Positions 44,805-57,599 of a stretch of DNA of 64,000 bases are shown here, in pieces. Each line of letters opens with the position of its first letter. The stretch's first letter is position 1. Source of the stretch: Labia minor (lineage: Eukaryota; Arthropoda; Insecta; Dermaptera; Spongiphoridae); assembly GCA_963082975.1 (NCBI GenBank), contig OY720346.1:21570720-21634719 (forward strand), read 5' to 3'. The notes under the pieces are model-generated. The model was not told where the DNA came from, searched no databases, and worked only from the letters and a program-made list of their open reading frames with translations. A program made the position numbers and the translations under genes.

Positions 44805-45198
44805 CAGGGGTGGCCAACCCGCGGCCCGCGGGCCGCATGCGGCTCGCCGTAAACATTTTTGCGGCCCGCGAGATTAATTCACACTTTTATATTCTGCGCC
44901 CTCGTGAAACAAATATCGCACTAGTGAAATAAATATGATTTCATTTTTTTTATTTCGTTGTTACTTTTTTATTTTTAGTATGATATATTTTTTACAATGT
45001 GCATTCAGTATCATTATTATTATATTATATATGTTTATATGTAAAAAAATAATAGTAAACATAATAAAAATTCATTATTTTTCAATTTGTCACACCAAAC
45101 AATATCTATAATGGGTCTAAATCTAATATGGGTATGCCCGCGAAGTTATGATGCATTTCCAAAGTGGCCCGCAAGATCATTTGGGTTGTCCACCTCTG
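44805..45198. mobile_element. hAT MITE with perfect 8-bp target duplication
   Basis: 394 bp starting CAGGGGTGGCCAACCCGCGG and ending GGTTGTCCACCTCTG, with the exact duplication gtctaatc at 44797-44804 and 45199-45206. The GC-rich GCGGCCCGCGGGCCGC just inside the 5' end is self-complementary. The CAGGGGTGG end is typical of a large animal hAT group. No transposase. Confidence 0.92.
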
Positions 45199-45206
45199 GT
45201 CTAATC

Positions 45207-46149
45207 AGTTACGATATATACACCTAAAATGTCCTTGATTGATTCCCTTCCCACTAAAAGGATAGTAACAAGTAGTATTGAGCCTTCTTTACCGGAGTTC
45301 AGCTAGGTAAATAGTAAACTGTATCCTACTATTGATTCCGGCTTTATACACGGTGGAACATCCAAAAACAAAAAGAGGAAAAAAAAATAAAAATATTTTT
45401 CTTCAAAATTCAAGCAACTTAAACAATAAATTGACAAATACAAATGGTATTATAAATAGTACCGGGACCCCGAGCCTCTCTCGGCTCGGTAATTAAGTTA
45501 AAAAAAATAATTCATTATTATTGGATTTGGCTTATAATATTAATACTTGAGACACCGAGCTGATATACAATTCTTTAATTATTTATTACAATTATTAAAT
45601 GTTTCATCATTGCATCAATCTGATTAAAATGAATGGAACTTGGGGTCTTCAATAATACATAAATATGTATTATTAGGTATGTTTCTAAGTGCATGAATAT
45701 TTTTTTTTATTGGAAGAATGATAAATATATATCGTAATTTATAATTATAAAATATTATTAAAATATATATTTTTAATTTTATTTCGAAATTAAATAAAAA
45801 ATTTTAAAATATTTTAAATATAAAAAAAATATTAATACAATATCCTTTAAAAAAAGGCGGGAGTCAAATTTCAATATGGATGACATAGTGTCGTCATCCA
45901 TATATAAATTTAAATTAAGAAAAAACTAATGAAGATGTATTTTTCCAGAGATGTGATCAATAAAACTTAATTTTTCTTTATAAATACTATATCTAGTGTA
46001 AATTTCAAAAAAATCGTTAGAGCGGTTTTTGAGAACCCATGGCCAAAAAAACAAACAATTTTAGCTAGCATAATAAGATAAGATATTATATATATGTAGT
46101 TAGATTTTCAGTGAAAAATTCATTAATGTTTTAAAAATTATGAAATTAA
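45207..46149. other. Intergenic stretch
   Basis: AT-rich. A GC hairpin CCGAGCC-TCTCT-CGGCTCGG lies near 45471. At 45850-46090 there is a block with the phrase aaaaaatcgttagagcggtt, in the style of a short dispersed repeat ending in AT-rich simple sequence; ends not defined. Confidence 0.4.
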
Positions 46150-49100
46150 GGTAAAACCGAGGGATATGACGTATTTTCTATATTTCGAGAACTAAGGTGT
46201 AAGGAGGAATAATGTTGACGGCAATCTTGAAGATCAACACAAGTGAAATCTTTATTTCAAAGGTTGCCTTTTGCAAATTTTGTAAGTATAATGTATTCTA
46301 CGTTGTCGGCGCAAGCGCCTTGCATTTTTTGATTAGTAGAAATAATTTTTCAAATTTCCCCCCTTTTTGAAACATAGTTTTGATGTTTGTAAATATTTTT
46401 AATTTCTTTGTATTAATTGTATAAGTATTTATATTTAATATTTATAAAATCAAGGGAACCTTTTTTGTTACCTGTTCACTTGGTTTTATAATTAAATAGT
46501 TTATAATTCCAAATGACAAGAAGCTCTTTTGACTTGTCATTTTGGGCAGCGCGTGGGGAAGCGCTTTTTTGGCTCTCTCTACCCTGCAAGCTGCTACTTC
46601 TGGTCAACTCTTCATGCAACACACAACGCCTCGCTAGTAGCTTGCTTGCCATATGTTTCTTCGAAGAAAGTACTCATTTCGGGTTGCTTCTGATTCTAAC
46701 AGGCTTGCAGGATATACATTTATTTTTATCATCCAATTTGGTATTGTATAAATCTTTTCTTTATACTAATTATTTTTATATTTCCATTTTTGGGCAATCC
46801 TTTCGGAAATTCTATATTCATTCATAATTTACCAATTGGATTGATATATATACTATTTGTATTTACAAACAGTTTTCATTATAATTTATTAATTTATCCA
46901 ATTAATTCTTTATATAACTACTAGTTAATTATTATCCAGAACAATTGTTTGTTACTTTTGCGTTTGTAAAATCATATTTAATTTTCTCATTATAATTATA
47001 TTCAATACTGTTGATATAATTGTATTTAATTTTTAACAATTTGTCTCATTTGATATCAACTTAATATCAAAAATCTTTAACTTTATATTATACCTAAATT
47101 TTAATCCTAAGTATTGTTATTTGTTCATTTATTAAATTCTATATTCAGTTGCATAAAACATTCTGTTTTATTTAATCAATCCTCTTTTTATTTCATTGTT
47201 TCTTTCCAGAAATTTAGATGGGAATAATTTCGATTTAAAGGTACCTAAAGCATCTTTGTTGAGTTAACAAGATCCGATTTTCGCTTTTCCATTAGGCACA
47301 CCCTTTTTTATATTTCATTAATTAATTTCAATACAGTTTTGTCGTGTTCTGAACAAAATACGACTGGCGACTTACTCTTTTATATACCTATCTTTATTTT
47401 CCTTCCATATCACGGTCATTCCAATCTAAGATAACTTTCCATTGGCTAGTTATCTTTAAATCCCCTCCCAACAGCTTCTAGTTCCGAATTATTTCCCTTT
47501 CGGGTCGTAATAAGGGCTTTAAGCCGTGTTATACGTTTTTGCATATATTTTAAAATTAACATGAAGACTTATTTAGTCACATATTCCTCATTGTTTACTA
47601 TTTGCAAGTCTTTATCTAAGGAGTGTGAACTAGAGATGAGAGATAACCCCCTAATTACCTGATATTATAAATTTCTAACTTTAGTGAAGTTTAGTTTTAA
47701 AAACTTAAAGAAAAAACCCCATACATTTATTAATTGAATTTAAATTAAAACTACTCAAAATAAAATTTTCTATCTGTTATATAAAATATACGTAACATAA
47801 AATAAACTAAGCAATAAGTAAATGTTTTTAGTGGGAAGGATGAACCTGATGCTATAATAATAATTTATCAACATTTGGCGTCAATTTTGTAAGGTTCAAT
47901 CTTAAATCTCCTCGGTTAATGATGTCTAGTCTGTTTTTTTTGCCATAAACTACCAGTTTATATTTTTTAAAACATTTTCTTAGCACTTTCCTTTTTAAGA
48001 TTTAGGACACTAATAATTTGTCTCATATTCGTCTTTATAGAGTGACGAATTGAACAAGTCGGTGCAATTTCGGGAAGTTTTAAGAGAAAAATTGACAAGA
48101 ATTTTTACTGCGGGTATGCTTGTGTAACAAGATGATATTGGTATATCATTATATGCAGGTTTTTACAAGTTCAAAATGTATTGCAATCACAAAGCGAATG
48201 CCTACATTCTACAACTTACACAATTTTATAAACATATAGTAAAAAGAAATCCATTATTTTTCCAATAGATGGCTTTAATTATCTGTATCTCGCGGAGCAT
48301 AAGTGCGATCGGGTTAGACTAGATGGCGTTCGAAAGATAAGATTTCGTACTGAAAACACTGTTATGACAGTTTTGTGATTAGTTGACTCAGTTTTGCTTG
48401 AACGCGTGTCAAAGATGGACACTAGCAAAGAGAAACTACGCTATATTTTACTGTTTTTCTTCGATAAAGGCGAAAACGCAAGCCAGGCGGCTGAAAATGT
48501 GAATAGTGTTTATGGTCCTGATACTGTAACAGCTAATCACGCGCAATTTTGGTTTCGTCGATTCTGTTCCGGTAATTTCGATGTGAAAGATGCTCCACGC
48601 ACTGGAAGGCCAATTATCCAAAATGTTGATAGAATCATGGACATTGTCGAGTCCGACCGTCATGTAAGCACTGTTTCGATTCCCCAAGAACTAAAGATTG
48701 CTTAAAAAAGCGTTTGGAACTATTTGACTGGATACAAAAAGAAGCTCGATGTCTGGGGCCCACACGAGTTAACGCAAAAAAACCTCATGGACCCAATTTC
48801 CATCTGCGAATCGCTGCTGAATCGCAACAACATCGACCCATTTCTGAAGAGGTTAGTGACTGGTGATGAAAAGTGGATCAGTTTCGACAACGTCAAGCGA
48901 AAACGGTCATGGTTGAATCGCGGTGAGCCGGCGAAAAGAGTGGACAAGCCAGAATTGACGGCCAGGAAGGTTTGGCTGTGTGTGGTGGGATTGGCAGGGA
49001 ATTATCTAATATGAGGTGCTCCCATACGGCAAAACTTTTAACTCGGAACCATACTGTCAACAATTGAACCGTCTGAAGGAAGCAATCGCCCAGAAGCGGC

Positions 49101-50072
49101 CAGCTTTGGCCTATAGAAGAGGAATTGTGTTCCATCAGTGACTCGATAGAAGCTTCGGGAGCTTGGTTGGGAGGTTCTTATGCATCCACCTTATATTCCA
49201 AGTGATTACCATCTGTTCCTGTCCATGGCGAACAATTTTGCTGGTGAAAAATTCGCTTCAAGAGAAGCTTGTGAAAATCGACTGTATCAATTTTTTCCAA
49301 TAGGGACAAGGGCTACTATGAGTGAGGCAAAATGATATTACCTTCAAAATGGCAACAAGTTATCAAACAAAAGGGCACATATTTGACCTAAATTAGATCA
49401 TTCTAACTGTGCTAAATAAAGCCTTCAATTTCATACAAAAATAATGAATTTTTTTTTTACTACACCTTATATAATAAATTTTTTATATCATAGGTACTTT
49501 TAAAAATTATGTATATGGCTTTATATTATAAGATAGTATAATGCAAGTAAATAGATACTATCAGTGTATGTTGAGATACACTATCGTGGACCCCCATTTT
49601 CATTTCATGGACCCACAAATTTTTTTTTCGTAGACCTCTTGCAGGTTGCCATAGACTCCTGGAGGTCGATATAGGCCATTTTGGGAATCACTGCCCTAAA
49701 AGTTTAGTAATAAAGGGAAAAATTCATAGTCACAGACTTGTGTAAATATATTATTTAAGATATGTACTTTTTTAATTCTTAAAATTTACCTAATTAAATA
49801 TTTAAATATTATAATTTTATGAGTTTTGATTTTTGTTTTACATGTACCTAATTTCCCATAAGCAATATCCCACATACCGGCTTCACAATATCCCCATCCC
49901 TGCCGAAAAGTTGACTTTTTTATTTTTGTACTTATTTTAAGAATAAAGCTGAATTTTCTCTATGTATATCAAATAGTCATAGGTATCACTAACACCATTA
50001 ATCAAGTCATAATAGGTATACGTTTGAAATTTGGCAAAAACCCGATTTTGCGTCATATCCCTCCGTTTTACC
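46150..50072. mobile_element. Candidate 3.9-kb element bounded by 22-bp inverted repeats
   Basis: GGTAAAACCGAGGGATATGA(CG) at 46150-46171 matches the inverse of 50051-50072 with one difference in 22. The flanks are AT-rich and show no clear duplication, although TTAA occurs at or within two bases of each end. The interior contains a mariner (48230-49472), a GC-richer block at 46290-47550 and no transposase. It could be one large non-autonomous transposon or two facing copies of a smaller repeat. Confidence 0.45.
48230..49472 (+). mobile_element. Mariner transposon, nearly full length, decayed
   Basis: Ends share TAGTAAAAA...ATT(C)CATTATTTTT in inverted orientation. Transposase pieces cover the whole length: MDTSKEKLRYILLFFFDKGE with WFRRFCSGNFDVKDAPRTGR; then VTGDEKWISFDNVKRKRSWL, which keeps the first catalytic Asp; then YEVLPYGKTFNSEPYCQQLN; then HPPYIPSDYHLF, in which the usual SPDLA segment is shortened. 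Stops and frameshifts separate these, so it is a pseudogene. Closest in style to mellifera/Hsmar1-type mariners. Confidence 0.9.
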
Positions 50073-50310
50073 TTTTAATATAGTAAATAATGAAAAATAT
50101 TAAATGCTGCTAAGAGTCGGATTTAAGTGACAAAAAAACATTTCTATATTTTTAATTTCAAACTTTCTATTTTTTTTATTTAAAGTGATCTGGAATTAAT
50201 CCATATAAATAATTAAATATTTTTTCTGCTTTATAGAATGTTAAATATTATTGATAACTTATTTAATCGCAATTTTTTCAATTTAGTATAATATTTTTTA
50301 TTAAATATAA

Positions 50311-51745
50311 TCTATATATTTAATACGATAGTGTCCGTCTGTACGCAAAAAACTCCAGAGCCTAAACTACAAGGAGTAAGGTAACCAAATTTTTCTGAGG
50401 TGAAGGGTACCTCAAATGAGATGAAAAATAAAAAAGAAATTAGAATCTTAGGTAACTCCTGAGCTGAGCTGCGGGTGTTCCATTTTCCAGAAATATATAT
50501 AAAGGAGAGCGTTTGTATGTATATAATTTGTTTACTTTTTTGCTGTCATAGAAACAGATATATATATTTAATTAGAACCTTTCTCTCTCTCCCTCTATTT
50601 AAAATTTTAAAAAATTTCTTAAGCCAGGTAAAAGAATTGGACTGGAAGAGGAGACATGTGATTAGAGAAATTGGGGAAAAATCAACCGAAATGTAATTAA
50701 ACAAAAAAATTCAAGATTTATGATACGGATACGACTTACATACAATTAACATACAAAATGTAGAATTTGAAAAAGTATAAATAATTAAATACTTAAGATC
50801 TCTAATCACGAAGGATAATAATATTCGAGAAGAATTTAAATAGACGTTGTAATTGAGTAACGCCTGTTATTATGCAGTAAAGGGGCTTATCTCATCAAAG
50901 AGGATCAAAATTAAAATATATAAAACAATTATTTTTCATGTTGATCGATGACTAGGGTGACCATATTTCGAAAACACCAAACCGGGACAAACGGTATACC
51001 TTTTTTTTTTAGAACTAAATTGAAAAAATTTTGAAAAAAAAATTACGAAATGTCATAAATATTGAAAAAACAGTAGGGTGTCCCGAAGACATTTTTGGGA
51101 CAGAGCACCTAAAGACGGGACGTTTGGTCACCCTATCGATAACTCTGGGGGACGAGAGTAGATTTGGAGTATTTGTGAGATTAATATTGTTCGCAGCATT
51201 TATAGGGCAAAAGAAGATGAGGTTACAGGGGGATGGTGGAGATGGCATAACAAGAAATAATGTCCAGATATAGTTAAGGTTATAAAATCAAGAAGGCTGG
51301 GATGGGAAGGGGACGTGGTTGGAATTGGAGAAACTAGAAATTGGGAGAAACCGATTGGGAAACATCCGGTGGAAGACCAAGGACCAAGGTGGGTAGACAA
51401 TGAAGGAAGGGACATGGGAGAGATGGGACAGGGTAGGATTTGGTTTTAGCTCAGGATAGGGACGCATAGAGAAATGTGGATGCTGCGGTTAAGAACTTTC
51501 GAAAACTGTAGAGACACAGAGTTAGATAAATACAATAATAATATATAATTAATTTACTGATTAAATTAAAATATATTTTACAAGAAAACAAATACATGTC
51601 TTATCTACTTATACTGATTGAAACAAAATGGATGAAAATCTTTTACATACAGACTTTCAACCAAATACTATGTATCACTCGGGGGTACAGGGGGCGGAGC
51701 CCCCGTCTAGGTGTGAAGAGCGCCGAAGGCGCTCGGAGCAGCTAG
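50311..51745 (+). mobile_element. Non-autonomous Helitron, copy 2, both ends present
   Basis: Starts TCTATATATTTAATACGATA at 50311, preceded by A, and ends with the double hairpin and CTAG at 51742-51745, followed by T. Insertion between A and T without duplication is the Helitron rule. 1,435 bp, no Rep/helicase. Carries a LINE reverse-transcriptase fragment split by a MITE (50954-51134). Bases 50357-51418 are close to copy 1 at 1-1046, and the last 170 bp are again shared. Confidence 0.92.
50954..51134. mobile_element. MITE nested in Helitron copy 2
   Basis: Same AGGGTGACCA...TGGTCACCCT element at the same position as in copy 1, with flanking atcgatgact / atcgataact. Shared position means it was inserted before the Helitron copied itself. 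Confidence 0.78.
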
Positions 51746-53850
51746 TAATAATTAATTTACTAACTAAATATCAAATTTAATTTAAATGTGAAATATAATC
51801 AAAATACAGCTTAATTTTTATGAAAAGGAAGTGATTAAAAGAAGAAAATGGGCCGATGGCTAAATGTATCTGAATTCTCATTGTGCTTCCTGCCTAACTG
51901 GCATGGGTTATTATTATTTTTTGTATTTTTTTTTAGATAAATCTTTCATAAATTTCAAATTTCCTTTCATATTTAACAAAATTAAAATTTATATTAAATT
52001 TTCATAAAATTACACTATTTTAAATTTATTTTATAAATAATGATTTAAAAATAATTATTTTTTGTTTTATCACTAATTATAAAATTATCCAATAACAATT
52101 AATTAAAATAAAATTTGTTGTGTGTATTTATTATTCCAATTGTTTGTTGCCCATGATGATGTATATTTCGACTTAAATAATAAATCACAATATTAGTTTA
52201 ATTTGCTCTAATAATAAAATATTAAATAGCTTGATAAAAAAATGATATTTCACAAAATAAATATTTATTTAAATATGTCTTTAAATTAAAATTGAATTTT
52301 TAATAGAAAATGTATTTCATATTTTTATTTTTTTGAAAATTAAGATAAGCACAATTTTCTTTCGATTACTCTAGTTTAACAATACGTTATAGTCTTAAGT
52401 TTAGTAATTTATTTAATTATATATTTTTATTTATTTATTTATTTGCCCATTTTGGCTCACATACATACTTAATTATATATAATTTAATATAATAAATGAA
52501 TAATGGATAATATAATGTATTGTTAAGTTGCTTATAGATACATACTTCAAAATTAATCAAAATTAAACTTATAACTGATAAGTAGGTAAATTAAATTAAT
52601 ATTTCTTATATTGATTATATAATATATATAATAATTTCTAATCTGAGTGCTATAAACAATCATATTATATTTTTATTTTATTTATTTTATTATATATATT
52701 TATTTTGATTATCTACTACTTTATTTAATAATGATATATATGTATATACGTATATATAATTATATGAATAAGTAATGTAAAATAACCATAGAATTATATA
52801 AAACCTATTAAAATTAATGAAATTAATAAAAAGTGAAATCTTATTATTTTAGAAGAAACTAAATATTATCATACAAAAATTTTTTGTTTTCCAAATATCT
52901 TCACAAACAGTTTTAGTTGTAAAAAAAAATTTAAAAAACAGATTCAACTCAATTCTATACAAAATATGTAAGGTAATTAATAATTCTACTAAATAAATCC
53001 TATAAAAAATTAATTGTATTTTAAAAGATGAAATCTTTTAAAAATTATAATCTATATAAACTCTACTTATATATTCAAATCGTTATTTTTTCATAAATAA
53101 GATTTTATTATTTCTAAATATTTTTTATTGTTATCTAAATGGAATAGATTTGTTCATAGCATGTAAAATAGACATTAGAGTTATAAAAATTAAACAAATA
53201 TTTATTTCATTTAATATTATTCATGTAATTAATATTTAATGAATGTTTAATGAATCGTCAATTGTTTAGGTATTTACATTAGTAATAGTATTAATTTGGT
53301 TTATTATAAGCTTAATTCAAATGCAAGCTTGCTCGTATTATAAAAGATTATTTCTATGACTATATTTTGAAAAAAAAATATTAAAAATATTTTTATGATA
53401 TATATAATATTATTTATGATATAATTTCTACATTTTTTCTGATTATGTTGAATTCTCATCTAGGAAGGTGTCACTTTGTTGGAATATTGACCATTTATGA
53501 CCCTGATGGATGGATAGAACAATGAAAATTTATTTATTTTCATATATGAATTTTTATTTATTATTAATTTTGGTAAGTTATATATTTTTCTATAATTATT
53601 ATTATATTATAAATTTCATAAATGCATTGTTAAAATTAATGAAAAATATTATTGAACTTTACAACCCTTATAAAATTATATAATATTACAATCACGATAG
53701 TGTAAGCTAATATTTTTTGTTATTTTGATGTTAGCTTGATATTACATTAGCTAGTTCATCAAATCGTAGCTCAGTAATTAAAAAAAATATTCTTTGTTAT
53801 GAACTGAGAATATAATTTTAGGAATATTGCAGGTCTATTGGAGGATAATA
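51746..53850. other. Intergenic stretch, very AT-rich
   Basis: No gene, RNA or bounded element recognised. Confidence 0.5.
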
Positions 53851-54765
53851 CACCATCCAATCAAAAAGAAACCGAACTTTTAAAAAAAAGAAAAAACCAA
53901 TGTACATTTTGGAACAAATTATTTTTATTAATCAATGTATTCCCCTTCTGCATCGATACACAAATTTGCACGCTCCAACAAGTTGTCAATCGACTTCTCC
54001 ATGTCCTTTATTGGAATGGTCTTTAGGACGTCGGTCGTCGCCTTCTCAATGGCTTCAATCGATGCGTGCCACTTTCCTTTCATCGCCAAATGCAGTTTAG
54101 GGAACAGATAGAAGTCTCACGGAGCCAGTTCTGGTGAATAGGGGGAATGATGCAAAGGAATAACGTGATTTTTTACCAAAAATTCAGTTACAAGTCGCGA
54201 AGGATGGGATGGTGCATTATCGTGCAAAAGAGTCCAACTGCCGATTTCTCGATATTCTGGCCGAATACGACGAATTCTTGCCAGCAAACGCTTCATGACG
54301 CCCAAGTAAAACTCTCCAGTGACTGTCTGGCAGGGTGGAACAAATTCTTTGTGGATAATTCCTTTTGAATCGTAAAAATCCGGTTCTGGGATGGCCTGAT
54401 CTTTCGACATCATCCAGCGTCTCTCTAGCCGATTTGAATCGCCCGAACCACTCGTAAACTTGCGTACGGGATAGACAATCATCACCATATGCATTTTGTA
54501 GCATTTGGTGCGTTTCAGTAAAAGTTTTACCAAGTTTAGCACAAAAATCAATTGCAGCTCTTTGTTTGACACTCATTTTCCGACCGATGTACAAAACACA
54601 CTGACATTTGAAACGCAATAACTTTTGTTGTATGCATCCAAATGTCATGAAATTTATACCAGTTGTCAATGAGGGACTAAGCCATCTATGGGTAAAATAT
54701 TACAAAAGATGGCATTAGTGGTACTATTTTTTTTAAAAGTTCGGTTTCTTTTGGAATGGAGGGTG
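53851..54765 (-). mobile_element. Mariner transposon, copy 2 of the ACACCCTCC-end family
   Basis: 915 bp between TA dinucleotides, with ends matching copy 1 at 14768-15509. The minus strand codes the helix-turn-helix part (RAAIDFCAKLGKTFTETHQM), then in another frame FYLGVMKRLLARIRRIRP and LLHDNAPSHPSRLVTEFLV, which holds the second catalytic Asp, then SPYSPELAP. At least one frameshift separates them and the first catalytic region is missing. It keeps about 170 bp of core that copy 1 has lost. Confidence 0.9.
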
Positions 54766-55891
54766 TAATAAATCGGCTGGGTCAATTATTATGAATATTC
54801 TATATTCTAAATATCTTATCTCATAATTACCCTAATTGTACATATTAAATAACAATCAAAATTTCTTCTTTTAATAATCTCAGAAAACATCTTTTGGTAT
54901 AAAACATTTTAGAAGAGTATTCAAAGTCCCGAGTTGTTCAACCGTAGACTTATTCCTATCTCGATTCAGACAATATATTAATATATGTTCTCTCTCTCTC
55001 TCTCTCTACAATGAATACAACAAAAATATTAATTCTAGCAATTCCCCCATCCAGAATTATTAGAAAAATATAAATTTTTATTTATATAATTTCTCATAAC
55101 AAATTCCATTTAAATTATTTAACTTTTCTAAAAGTTGATATTTCAATTAATATATAGGTACTTTAATTTTACCAGATCATACATTATATTTTAGTTAAAA
55201 TAAGATATTCTTTAATTTTCATTTTAAATGAATATCAGATAGATTGATTTTAAAATTTTTTCACAATTTTCAAGATCAGAAAGTCATAGAAATACTATAA
55301 ATAATCATTAAATATAATATTTAGGTATCTAAAAGATCTTTATATTATATTATCTTTATTATTATTATTATTCATCTCTAAAATCATCAAATTCGTGAAT
55401 TTCAAAAAAAAAATCTTATCCACAATTTTCAAGAATAAATATTTATTTAAATATATAATAAGATTATATATGTAGATAAATAGATTATATCCTTGGCTAC
55501 GAACCGGATGCTTCCCAGTTGATCTCCCCGTTAAACAAAATTTCTTTCTTCGCTTATTCGAGCCTTCACGATTTTATTATCCAAACTATTCACTCGAACA
55601 TAATCTAAATATTTAGTTAAAACAATTTTTAAATACTGTTTAATAATTCAATAAATATGGTTTTTTGTTTACTCTTCATTCATAAGTTGAAAAATGTATA
55701 TTTATTTTTGAAATTGATTTATTACTGATATACTCATATAATCTACTCTTTAGTTATGTACATTTCATTTAAATATTTTTTGAAAATAATGTTAATTTTG
55801 ATGAGTACATTTCATTTTCTTTAATTATGTTACATAAGAGGAGTTATGAGAAAATTCAGATTTAGATGCAAGTCAGCTATAAGCTGCTATA
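54766..55891. other. Intergenic stretch, AT-rich
   Basis: Contains a CT microsatellite near 54988-55007. Otherwise nothing recognised. Confidence 0.5.
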
Positions 55892-56983
55892 CGAGGGTGG
55901 GATGAAAAGTTTCCGACCTGACCAAGAAAATCGATGTTTTTCAATTTTTTTCGCTATATTTTTCAACATAATCTCCATCAACACTGATACATTTTTCATA
56001 ACGGTGTTCTAATTAATTTAATTAATTTAATTTAATTTAATTTAAGTCTCATCAACAGTTATGAATCGACGCAAAAATTCGTTTGGATTACTCCTAAAGC
56101 GCCAAATTTTCGTTAGAAATGGTTTTTCGAAGCAATTTTTGGTCTAACGTTAGGAAATGCGGCACCCACATTACACACAGCTTTCCATATTCAAATGGTT
56201 TTACAAAATATTTCGCACACGTTCAGCTGACATCGTACAGGTCTCAGCTATCTTGAATGTTGAAAAATAAAACAAAAATAAGTTGACCTGTGGCCAGGTC
56301 CGAACCGACCGACGGTTTGAAGTAAATTAATTTCCAGCTACAGAAACAATTTCAAATAATTTTAATATATCTATTAATGTAATAAAAAACATATAGGCAT
56401 ATAACATAAATATTTTTAATTTTATTTTATTTATAATATATGTATATATTTATATGTAAGACCAGGCTGTGACGTTATGAATGGTTGGATGACGTCATAT
56501 AATTTTAAATCAAGAAAAAACTAATAAATATGATTTTCCCGAGGATAAAACCAATACAAAGTGCATGATTCGTGGTGATATATAAAAAAATCTCCTCATG
56601 TGAAATTTGGTGTGAAAATAACCCTTCCCTTCCTATCGTCGATCGCTAATACTACCACTTCCGGTTCACGGATTTGCACCAAAAGTTTATCAATTCATCC
56701 CACTGATGCATTAAGTAAATATACTAAATTTCATCAAAATCGGTTGAGCCGTTCAGGCTGTACACATCTATACGGGCGGACAGACGGACAGACGGACGGA
56801 CAGACATCATGCTAAAAATACTTTTTTCTGTTTAGAAAATGCATGATTCGTGGAGATATGTAAAAATCTCCACATGTGAAATTTGGTGTGAAAACAATAC
56901 CTCCCTTACTATCGTCGGTCGGTAAAAAAATTGAAAAACATCGTTTTTCTTGGTCAGGCCGGAAACTTTTCAGACCATCCTCG
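55892..56983 (-). mobile_element. Mariner deletion derivative, interrupted by a Helentron-like repeat
   Basis: The same family as 32283-32720: CGAGGGTGG(G)ATGAAAAG at the left, the inverse at the right, TA at both edges (55890-55891, 56984-56985). The inner sequence is collinear with the other copy until aaataaaacaaa at 56276, then resumes at attgaaaaaca (56930) after the family 1 insertion. Confidence 0.88.
56277..56928 (-). mobile_element. Helentron-like repeat family 1, inserted in a mariner
   Basis: Inverse orientation, about 650 bp. Has the stem GACCTG-TGGC-CAGGTC, the ACCGACCGACGG subterminal repeat, the GACGGACA microsatellite near 56775-56803 and the terminal CGTCGGTCGGTAAAAA. The uninterrupted mariner at 32283-32720 gives the empty site: an A-rich run, with no obvious duplication. 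Confidence 0.85.
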
Positions 56984-56985
56984 TA

Positions 56986-57424
56986 AGAATACAACTTCTC
57001 AAAGAAAAAGAGAAAAAGGCATATGCGAAGTTAATTAGATAAATTTAATATCAATAAATTTAGTTACAAACTATATACTTATTTATATAGAAATAAATCA
57101 TTAAACAAGGTAATCTCAAAATTAATCGATGATTATAAAAAAGAAAAATTCATGTTAAAATCCTTAATAATTAAAAAAAAAATATAATATAAAAACATTA
57201 GAAAATAGCAATTATATTATATAACATTTTGTTTTCGGCCTAATGTATAGAATCCTATATCAAGATAAATTTAGAGCATTATTGAACCAATTAATTTAAG
57301 AATTTTATAAAATATGCTATATAATATAATTTTTCGTAAATAATAGAAATATATTTAAATATTTTATTTATCTTTTATCATATGTATTCTTATGTTTGTA
57401 GAAATTTGAAAATTTTCAACAATT
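56986..57424. other. Region upstream of the IR gene
   Basis: AT-rich. It should contain the IR promoter, but no TATA/initiator pair stands out. Confidence 0.4.
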
Positions 57425-57599
57425 ATGTTGGAATTAATTATATTAATAATCATTAGTATTCTTTCTTTATTGATGAATGATTATGGTCATTGTATGAAGA
57501 TATCAGATGAATGTTCCTTGATTAATCAATTACAAAATAGATTTCCAATTAAACATCAATTAATCGTCACTGAAAATAATAATATATACCAAAACCTAC
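57425..57599 (+). CDS. IR exon 1 (signal peptide)
   Basis: ATG at 57425; leader LELIILIIISILSLLM. Donor CTAC|GTGAGT, leaving one base. Weakly conserved N-terminus, as is normal for IRs. Confidence 0.8.

Noticed and set aside
45471-45492. GC hairpin CCGAGCC-CGGCTCGG considered as a Helitron end
   Set aside because: No CTRR within the expected distance downstream and no similarity to the Helitrons here.
46300-47370. Possible solo LTR beginning TGTCGGCGCAAGCGCC and followed by a TGGCGAC primer-site-like sequence near 47364
   Set aside because: No second copy, no target duplication and no element coding next to it; the match to a tRNA primer site is only seven bases.
49562-49692. Possible hAT end (gggaatcactg) with a GGACCCCC-type interior
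   Set aside because: Only one end resembles a hAT terminus; the other end does not match it and the flanks show no 8-bp duplication.
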